This document shows positions 31,260 through 36,756 of a DNA stretch of 36,756 nucleotides, piece after piece. The translations under genes were made by a program, and so were the position numbers. Under the pieces are notes generated by a model. That model saw nothing but the letters and a program-made list of their open reading frames with translations. It was not told the DNA's origin and searched no databases. The stretch lies in assembly GCF_018614135.1 (NCBI RefSeq), contig NZ_JAGGOW010000110.1, positions 1 to 36,756 of the forward strand. Reading direction: 5' to 3'. This stretch comes from Streptomyces sp. ISL-66. Lineage in GTDB: Bacteria > Actinomycetota > Actinomycetes > Streptomycetales > Streptomycetaceae. Numbering within the stretch: the first letter of the stretch is position 1; every line of letters starts with the position of its first letter.

Positions 31260-32827
31260 CGACCCAGTCCCACCAGCTCCACCAACTCCACCCGGTCGCG
31301 CCCCGCCGCACCTATCTCATCGGCCGGGCCCGGCCGAACGCGATCGTCGGCAAGAACCGCGAGACGGGCGAGATCGCGCTGATCATCGCCGGCGCGTTCC
31401 TCGGCATGATGAGCGGACTGCTCGTCCCCAGCCTCACCCTGCGCATCGTCACGCTCGCCGGCTTCCCCATGCTGGCGCTCGCCGCCGTCTACGTCCCCTT
31501 CCGCGGCCGCACCTTCTACCGCTGGTTCGAGATCAACCGCAGCTACAAGCGCACCCTGCGCCGCGGCACGACGTTCCGCTCGGGCGCCATGGAAGCCGGC
31601 ATCCGCGCCGCCGACGGCCGCGAGGTCGAAGTCGGCCCGCCCCCCGGCATCGGCCGCATCAACTGGCTCGCGGCGCCCTTCGGCCCCGATGAGATCGCCG
31701 TGCTCCTCCACGCGGACCGCAGGACCGTCACCGCCGCCATCGAGATCGAGGGCCCCGGAGTGGGCCTGCGCGACAGCGAGGACCAAGAAGCCCTCGTCGA
31801 CCGCTTCGGCACCCTCCTCAAGCACGTGGCCAACGGCGACGGCTTCGTCACCCGCCTCCAGATGCTCGCCCGCACCCTCCCCGCGGACCCCGACGCGCAC
31901 GCCAAGGACGTGGCCCAGCGCGGCGACACCCGCGCCCCCGGCTGGCTGCGCGACTCCTACGACCAGCTCCAGTCGATGGTGTCCACCTCCTCCGAGCAGC
32001 ACCGCGCGTACCTCGTCGCCTGCATGCACTTCACCCGCGAACTCGCCGCCGAGGCCCAGACCATCGCCCGCGCGGGCACCCCGTACAAGGGCCGCAAGCT
32101 CGACCGCGACGCCGGCCTCGCCATCGTCATGGCCCGCGAACTCACCGACATCTGCGCCCGCCTCGCCGAGGCCGACATCCGCGTCCGCCAGCCGCTCGGC
32201 CAGGGCCGGCTGTCCTCCCTCGTGCACTCCATGTACGACCCGGACCACCCCATCGACCACATCCAGGCCATGACCAAGCGCAACGCCTGGCCCGCCGAAC
32301 TCGACGCCGTGGAACCCACCTACCTCCAGGCCAAGACCCGCGAGTCCTCCACCCGCGCCCCCTGGTGCCACGCCACCGCGTGGGTGAAGGAATGGCCGAT
32401 GACCCCGGTCGGCGTCAACTTCCTCGCACCGCTCCTCGTCCACACGCCCGACGTGATCCGCACCGTCGCCGTCACCATGGACCTCGAACCCACCGAGATC
32501 GCCATCGAGCGCATGCTCACCGAGAAGACCAACGACGAGGCCGACGCCAGCCGCGCCGCCAAGATGAACCGCACCGTCGACCCCCGTGACATCGCCGCAC
32601 ACGGCCGGCTCGACCAGCGCGGTGAAGACCTCGCGAGCGGCGCCGCGGGAGTCAACCTCGTCGGGTACATCACCGTGTCCTCGCGGTCCCCCGAGGCCCT
32701 CGCCCGCGACAAGCGCACCATCCGCGCCTCCGCGGGCAAGTCCTACCTGAAACTCGAATGGTGCGACCGCGAACACCACCGCGCCTTCGTCAACACCCTG
32801 CCGTTCGCCACCGGCATCCGACGCTAG
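31256..32827 (+). CDS. SCO6880-family type IV secretion protein
   Basis: A 523-aa protein. GTG 31256 overlaps the previous stop, with AGGAGG at 31241-31246. The N-terminus holds two helices (EIALIIAGAFLGMMSGLLV, TLAGFPMLALAAVYVPF; about 41-85) in a PrgI/VirB3-like arrangement, followed by a basic segment YRWFEINRSYKRTLRRGT. The remaining 400 residues resemble the N-terminal domain of VirB4-type proteins without a nucleotide-binding core: I see no Walker motifs. VirB3-VirB4 N-domain fusions paired with a separate ATPase are typical of actinobacterial systems. The ATPase gene follows after 19 nt, so the two probably work as a split VirB4. Function is inferred. Confidence 0.83.
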   Translation: MTTQSHQLHQLHPVAPRRTYLIGRARPNAIVGKNRETGEIALIIAGAFLGMMSGLLVPSLTLRIVTLAGFPMLALAAVYVPFRGRTFYRWFEINRSYKRTLRRGTTFRSGAMEAGIRAADGREVEVGPPPGIGRINWLAAPFGPDEIAVLLHADRRTVTAAIEIEGPGVGLRDSEDQEALVDRFGTLLKHVANGDGFVTRLQMLARTLPADPDAHAKDVAQRGDTRAPGWLRDSYDQLQSMVSTSSEQHRAYLVACMHFTRELAAEAQTIARAGTPYKGRKLDRDAGLAIVMARELTDICARLAEADIRVRQPLGQGRLSSLVHSMYDPDHPIDHIQAMTKRNAWPAELDAVEPTYLQAKTRESSTRAPWCHATAWVKEWPMTPVGVNFLAPLLVHTPDVIRTVAVTMDLEPTEIAIERMLTEKTNDEADASRAAKMNRTVDPRDIAAHGRLDQRGEDLASGAAGVNLVGYITVSSRSPEALARDKRTIRASAGKSYLKLEWCDREHHRAFVNTLPFATGIRR

Positions 32828-32846
32828 CTGGAGGGAATGGCCGCCC

Positions 32847-34268
32847 ATGCGAGATCCCATGTCCGCCCTGACGGACGCCTTCACCAGCTTCCTGTTCGGC
32901 AAGGTCGAAACCACCAGACTGCCCGTGCGCACCTCCACCGGCCAGGCGCAGGCCGTCTACCTGCCCACCGCCGCCCCCGGACTCGGCGACTCCGGGGTCA
33001 TCATCGGCCGTGAGGTCTACAGCGGCAAGGGCTACATCTACGACCCCTTCCAGCTGTACGGCCAGCAGCTCCCGGCCCCGCACTGGCTGGTCCTCGGCGA
33101 ATCCGGCAACGGCAAGTCGGCCCTCGAGAAGACGTACGTCCTGCGCCAACTGCGCTTCAAGGACCGCCAGGTCGTCGTGCTCGACGCCCAGGGCGAGGAC
33201 GGCGTCGGCGAATGGAACCTCATCGCCCAGCAGCTGGGAATAACCCCCATCCGCCTGGACCCGATCGCCGCCAACGACGACGGGATCCGACTCAACCCCC
33301 TCGACCCGGCGATCACCACGACCGGCCAGCTCGCGCTGCTCCGCACCATCATCGAAGTCGCCATGGGCCACGGCCTCGACGAACGCTCCGGTTTCGCCCT
33401 CAAGGTCGCGCACGCGTACGTCGTCGAAACGATCACCACCCGCCAGCCGGTCCTGACCGACATCGTGGAACAACTGCGCCACCCCGAGCCCGAATCCGCC
33501 CTCGCGATGAACGTCGACACAGACGATGTCCGGGCCTGGGGCCTCGACGTGGCGCTCGTCATCGACCGTCTCGTCGACGGCGACCTGCGAGGCATGTTCG
33601 ACGGCCCCACCACCGTCGGCATCGACCTCGACGCCCCGCTGATCGTCTTCGACCTCTCCCACATCGACCGCAACTCCATCGCCATGCCCATCCTGATGGC
33701 GATCGTCGGAGTATGGCTGGAGCACACCTGGATCCGCCCCGACCGGAAGAAGCGCATCTTCCTGGTCGAGGAGGCCTGGCACATCATCAACAGCCCCTTC
33801 GTGGCCCAGCTGTTCCAGCGGCTCCTCAAATTCGGCCGCCGCCTCGGCCTGTCCTTCGTCGCCGTCGTCCACCACCTCTCGGACGTCGTCGACGGCGCGG
33901 CGGCCCGCGAAGCCGCGGCCATCCTCAAGATGGCCTCGACCCGCACGATCTACGCCCAAAAAGCAGACGAGGCCCGCGCCACGGGCCGAGTACTGGGCCT
34001 GCCGCGCTGGGCGGTGGAAATCATCCCGACCCTCACCCCCGGCATCGCCGTCTGGGACGTCAACGGCAACGTCCAGGTCGTCAAACACCTGATCACCGAA
34101 GCCGAACGCCCCCTCGTCTACACGGACCGCGCCATGACCGAAACCTCGGCCCAGCACCGGCTGCCCGCCGACCTCCTCGCCGCCGAACTGGAGGCGGAGG
34201 AACGCGCCCTCCTGATGGAACGCCACCGCAACGGCGGTGGCACCGGCTCGGCAACAACGGTGGCCTGA
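32847..34268 (+). CDS. VirB4-like secretion ATPase
   Basis: A 473-aa cytoplasmic ATPase. Walker A is GESGNGKS (84-91) and Walker B is RIFLVEEAW (303-311), followed by FGRRLGLSFVAVVHHLSD, the motif typical of VirB4/TraC/ConE ATPases that power type IV secretion. Other VirB4-like parts include VVVLDAQGEDG, NPLDPAI and ASTRTIYAQKADEARATGRV. It is the only clearly intact motor in the operon. GGAGGG precedes ATG 32847; an in-frame ATG follows four codons later. From memory it corresponds to CmdB, the ATP/GTP-binding member of the S. coelicolor cmd cluster, whose loss delays sporulation and raises antibiotic production. Confidence 0.9.
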   Translation: MRDPMSALTDAFTSFLFGKVETTRLPVRTSTGQAQAVYLPTAAPGLGDSGVIIGREVYSGKGYIYDPFQLYGQQLPAPHWLVLGESGNGKSALEKTYVLRQLRFKDRQVVVLDAQGEDGVGEWNLIAQQLGITPIRLDPIAANDDGIRLNPLDPAITTTGQLALLRTIIEVAMGHGLDERSGFALKVAHAYVVETITTRQPVLTDIVEQLRHPEPESALAMNVDTDDVRAWGLDVALVIDRLVDGDLRGMFDGPTTVGIDLDAPLIVFDLSHIDRNSIAMPILMAIVGVWLEHTWIRPDRKKRIFLVEEAWHIINSPFVAQLFQRLLKFGRRLGLSFVAVVHHLSDVVDGAAAREAAAILKMASTRTIYAQKADEARATGRVLGLPRWAVEIIPTLTPGIAVWDVNGNVQVVKHLITEAERPLVYTDRAMTETSAQHRLPADLLAAELEAEERALLMERHRNGGGTGSATTVA

Positions 34269-34269
34269 C

Positions 34270-36009
34270 ATGCCCGACCGCACGGACCGCCCTTCCCAGG
34301 GCGGCATCCCGGACGGCCTCCTGGTGGGCCTCCTCGCCTTCCTCCTCGGCCTGGCCGTCCTCGTCTGGACGTCCACCGGCCTCTCCGCCCTCCTCGCGAA
34401 GGGCGCCTGGCCCGACACGGTCACCTTCACCCGCACCCCGACGGCGGTCCGCTCCCTGATAACTCACCCCCAAGACCTCCCCTCAGCCTGGCCGGACACC
34501 ACCCCCGCGGCCCTCTCCGGCTGGGGCCTCTTCTGGGGCCTCTTCATCGGCCAACTCCTGATCCTCCTGGTCCTGACCATCTTCACCCTAGGCACCCTGG
34601 CCCGCTCAAAATCCCGCCACAAAAACCCGCCCCCACCGGCCCCCTCGGTCCTGGCAGCAAATCCAGCCCCGGCTGCAAATCCAGCCCCGGCTGCAAGTCC
34701 AGCGCCGCCGGCAAATCCAGCGTCGGCTGCAAATCCAGCCCCGGCTGCAAATCCAGCGCCGCCGGCAAATCCAGCCCCGCCGGCGTTTGAGGTGCGGGGG
34801 TCCGGGGGCTGGCCCCCGGCAACGGCGCCGCACGGCAACCACGGCGCGACACCACCCCCAGCCGCACCACCGGTGTCCGAGACCCAGATCCCCGGCGGCC
34901 GATCCCCGGCAACCGCGCCCACCGACGAGGCCTACCGCTACGGCTTCGGCTACGCCCCCCAATCCCCGGCAACGGCAACGGGATCAGGACCGGGACGGGG
35001 TCTGGGACAGGGTCTGGGACAGGGTCTGGGACAGGGACCGGGCCCGGGATCAGGACCGGGATCAAGACCGACCCCCCGCCGCCTCACCTACGCTCCCCCG
35101 GAGCACCGCCACCCCGCAGCCAGCGCAGCGATCACCGCTGCACCCGGCCCCGTTCTCGTCATCACCTCCTCCCCCACCCTCTGGTCGCAGACCAAGGACG
35201 CCCGCGCCAAACTCGGCCCCGTCCTCCTCTACGACCCCTCCCACCTCTGCGACACCCCGGCCCGCCTGCACTGGAACCCGGCCACCGACTGCGCGGACCG
35301 CGAAACCGCCGCCGCCCGCGCCATCGCGCTCCTCGCCCCGGTCCGCCCCCAGGCCCGCATGGACACGGCGGTCGCGGAAACCGCCGAAACGCTCCTCCGC
35401 AGCTGGCTCCAGGCCGCCGCCCTCGACAACCGCCCGTTCAAGCAGCTCCACCGCTGGGCCCAGGGCACGAACGCCCAGGAGCCGGTCCGCATCCTCCGTA
35501 CCCACCCCCAGGCACCGGTCATCGCCCCCGGCACGGCCGGAGAGCTCGAGAGCGCCCTCACCGCCCACGCCGGGCGCCGCGAACTCGCCCAGCACCTCAC
35601 GGCCCGCGCGCTGAGCGCGCTCTCCTCGATCCACATCCGCGAGTCCTGCACCCCGAACAGAACCGACTCGCTCGCCCTCGCATCGTTCGTCTCCGAAGGG
35701 GGCACCCTTTACGTGGTGGGCGAACCGCTGGAAGATCCCCGGACCCACCCGGGTGCGATGCCACTGCTGACCGCACTCGCCTCCAGCGTGGTCGAGCACG
35801 GCCGTCGCGTGGCCGCACGGTCATCCCACGGTCGGCTCGACCCACCACTGGCGCTCGTCTTCGACGATGTCGCCGCTGTCGCGCCGATCCCCCAGCTCCC
35901 GCAGCTGCTCCAGGACGACACGCTCCCCCTCCTCGCCCTGTGCCGCAGCCGCGAACAGGCCCGCTCCCGCTGGCCGGAAGCGGACCTGCCCGTCAACGCC
36001 GGCCCGTAA
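34270..36009 (+). CDS. Degenerate VirD4/TraG-like coupling protein
   Basis: A 579-aa protein starting at ATG 34270, one base after the ATPase stop. Two N-terminal helices (about 16-38, 85-109) are as in VirD4 proteins. A 160-residue Pro/Gly linker follows: seven 18-nt repeats (residues 130-171), an in-frame dispersed repeat, and a GLGQ triple repeat (244-255). The C-terminal domain (about 285-575) aligns by eye with the part of VirD4 after Walker A (VLVITSSPTLW, GPVLLYDPS) and has a Walker B-like LALVFDDVAAVAPIPQLP with DD instead of DE. I find no GxxxxGK[ST] anywhere, so ATP use is doubtful. Last gene of the operon; compare CmdA (from memory). Confidence 0.78.
   Translation: MPDRTDRPSQGGIPDGLLVGLLAFLLGLAVLVWTSTGLSALLAKGAWPDTVTFTRTPTAVRSLITHPQDLPSAWPDTTPAALSGWGLFWGLFIGQLLILLVLTIFTLGTLARSKSRHKNPPPPAPSVLAANPAPAANPAPAASPAPPANPASAANPAPAANPAPPANPAPPAFEVRGSGGWPPATAPHGNHGATPPPAAPPVSETQIPGGRSPATAPTDEAYRYGFGYAPQSPATATGSGPGRGLGQGLGQGLGQGPGPGSGPGSRPTPRRLTYAPPEHRHPAASAAITAAPGPVLVITSSPTLWSQTKDARAKLGPVLLYDPSHLCDTPARLHWNPATDCADRETAAARAIALLAPVRPQARMDTAVAETAETLLRSWLQAAALDNRPFKQLHRWAQGTNAQEPVRILRTHPQAPVIAPGTAGELESALTAHAGRRELAQHLTARALSALSSIHIRESCTPNRTDSLALASFVSEGGTLYVVGEPLEDPRTHPGAMPLLTALASSVVEHGRRVAARSSHGRLDPPLALVFDDVAAVAPIPQLPQLLQDDTLPLLALCRSREQARSRWPEADLPVNAGP
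34657..34782 (+). repeat. Seven 18-nt in-frame tandem repeats
   Basis: Unit GCAAATCCAGCCCCGGCT, encoding Ala-Asn-Pro-Ala-Pro-Ala, begins at 34657 and repeats every 18 nt to 34782. Three copies are identical and the others differ by one to four bases. The last unit joins a dispersed repeat whose own left end has the same CAAATCCAGCCCC sequence, so the array looks like an expansion of that end. Confidence 0.9.
34783..34819. repeat. Dispersed Streptomyces repeat embedded in a gene
   Basis: The block from GCGTTTGAGG to the hairpin CCGGGGGC-TG-GCCCCCGG (34802-34819), with the preceding CAAATCCAGCCCCGCCGG, matches a sequence I recognise from memory as scattered in many Streptomyces intergenic regions. 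Here it is translated in frame (AFEVRGSGGWPP). Copy number in this genome cannot be seen from this window. Confidence 0.7.
34999..35034 (+). repeat. Three perfect 12-nt tandem repeats
   Basis: GGTCTGGGACAG occurs three times without change, encoding Gly-Leu-Gly-Gln each time, and is flanked by related GGGATCAGGACC units. This is a second slippage-prone linker tract in the VirD4-like gene. Confidence 0.9.
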
Positions 36010-36041
36010 CCGCCACGTCCCCTCCGGCTGCTATACGGCCG

Positions 36042-36596
36042 CTACGGCCGCGCGAACACGTACTCCAGCTCCTTCGCGGACGGGTCGGTCGGCATCGGCA
36101 CGACCTTCCCGCTCGCCGCGAACCCGAAGCGCCGGTAGAACGCGGCCGCCCTCGGGTTGTCCTCGTGCACGAAGAGCCGTACGCGCTCCAGCACCGGCTC
36201 CTCCATCGACCAGGCCCAGTCCAGCGCGGCCTCGAAAAGGGCTTCGGTCAGCCCGGTCCCCCGCTGCTCGGGCCGTACGAACACGCCCACGAGGTGTCCC
36301 TGCGTCTGCTCGACGGTCCCCTCGAAGAGGTCGCTCGCCCCGCGCTCCTCGACGAGGACCGTCACCGTCCCGTCCCACTGCCCATCGGCCGATTCGGCGA
36401 CGAACTGCCGGACGCCTCGCCCGGACGCGGCCCCGGCCGCCCGGTCCCGCCAGAAGTCATCCGCTTTGCTCTCGGCCTGTTCGACCGTCTCCAGGAAGGC
36501 CACGGCCGCCACCGGATCGTGCAGGGCCGTGATCCGCAGTTCCTTGACCTTGGCCCATTCGTCGGCGCGTACAGGCCGTATCTCGTGCTCGTTCAT
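36042..36596 (-). CDS. GNAT-family N-acetyltransferase
   Basis: A 184-aa acetyl-CoA-dependent acetyltransferase. The start is ATG 36596, since the protein begins with the typical EIRPVRADEW; the frame further upstream runs into the rRNA terminator. The acetyl-CoA loop is VGVFVRPEQRGTGLTEALFE (about residues 97-116), followed by VRLFVHEDNPRAAAFYRRFGF. Acceptor substrate unknown. It ends 32 nt from the convergent VirD4-like gene and begins about 70 nt from the rRNA operon terminator, in the same direction as the rRNA. Confidence 0.9.
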   Translation of the reverse strand: MNEHEIRPVRADEWAKVKELRITALHDPVAAVAFLETVEQAESKADDFWRDRAAGAASGRGVRQFVAESADGQWDGTVTVLVEERGASDLFEGTVEQTQGHLVGVFVRPEQRGTGLTEALFEAALDWAWSMEEPVLERVRLFVHEDNPRAAAFYRRFGFAASGKVVPMPTDPSAKELEYVFARP

Positions 36597-36664
36597 AGCT
36601 CGGGATCCTAGCCAGCCGGCCAGGAAGACTTCCTCCGGTTTTCGCAAGGCCCCGTAAACGCAGA

Positions 36665-36706
36665 AAAGCCCCGCACCGAACCCTGTAAGGGCTGGTGCGG
36701 GGCTTT
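36665..36706 (-). terminator. rRNA operon terminator
   Basis: A 13-bp stem (36665-36677 with 36694-36706, AAAGCCCCGCACC / GGTGCGGGGCTTT) encloses a smaller CCCT/AGGG hairpin. On the minus strand it ends in GGGGCTTTTC, an intrinsic terminator with a U-tract, 12 nt after the 5S 3' end. Confidence 0.85.
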
Positions 36707-36718
36707 CCCACAATAATT

Positions 36719-36756
36719 GTTCGGCGGCGTCCTACTCTCCCACAGGGTCCCCCCTG
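36719..36756 (-). rRNA. rrf: 5S rRNA, 3' end only
   Basis: Read on the minus strand, the last 38 bases give GGGACCCTGTGGGAGAGTAG then GACGCCGCCGAAC, the conserved 3' end of actinobacterial 5S rRNA. The remainder, with 23S and 16S upstream of it, must lie beyond the right window edge. Confidence 0.92.

Noticed and set aside
34657..34782. CRISPR-like appearance of seven regular repeats
   Set aside because: The units are contiguous without spacers, encode Ala-Asn-Pro-Ala-Pro-Ala in frame and have no cas genes nearby.
28687..36009. Reading the six-gene block as an integrated conjugative element
   Set aside because: No relaxase, integrase, excisionase, tRNA attachment site or flanking direct repeats are visible, and the GC content does not differ from the surroundings.

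Overview
This is a high-GC actinobacterial chromosome segment, almost certainly Streptomyces. The evidence is the extreme GC bias at third codon positions, frequent GTG starts, actinobacterial genes such as mycothiol synthase, CsoR, and an XRE/DUF397 pair, and a gene order that I recall (from memory, unverified) as syntenic with S. coelicolor roughly SCO4125-SCO4158. The right edge runs into the 3' end of a 5S rRNA on the minus strand, so an rRNA operon lies just beyond. The left edge holds the first codons of an IS5-type transposase.

Layout. 1-5.7 kb: IS edge, a LacI-family regulator, then an envelope-stress-like module (membrane-anchored HtrA-like protease, OmpR-type response regulator, histidine kinase) ending in a convergent Tat-exported PI-PLC-like protein. 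5.8-7.3 kb: an alpha/beta-hydrolase remnant and an XRE/DUF397 gene pair. 7.3-20 kb: a phosphate region, with a secreted 5'-nucleotidase, mycothiol synthase mshD, polyphosphate kinase ppk overlapping a CHAD-domain gene, the high-affinity pstSCAB importer and, convergent to it, a PhoU-like/Pit low-affinity transporter pair. Clear 11-nt PHO-box repeats precede pstS, and plausible ones precede ppk. 20-28.3 kb: copper sensor csoR with its operator, a small conserved acidic protein, a lipoprotein, repeat-rich non-coding DNA, three tiny genes (two translationally coupled membrane proteins), a PAP2 phosphatase, an SLT-NlpC/P60 wall hydrolase, a thioesterase, a LysE exporter, a Cys-rich pentapeptide-repeat protein and a secreted collagen-like protein.

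28.7-36.0 kb: a tightly packed six-gene operon encoding a type IV secretion-like apparatus (VirB2-, VirB8-, VirB6- and SCO6880-like proteins, a VirB4-like ATPase and a VirD4-like protein). I believe it corresponds to the S. coelicolor cmdABCDEF developmental cluster. There is no relaxase, and the VirD4-like protein has lost a recognisable Walker A motif. Its linker is built from an 18-nt tandem array fused in frame to a dispersed Streptomyces repeat. A BldD-like box lies about 190 nt upstream. This operon is the most unusual system in the window. A GNAT acetyltransferase and the rRNA operon terminator close the window.

Working together: the nucleotidase, ppk/CHAD, pst and pit genes form a phosphate scavenging, uptake and storage block. 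The HtrA/two-component module and the wall hydrolases serve the envelope. The six-gene operon would span the membrane and may need a wall hydrolase such as the SLT-NlpC protein.
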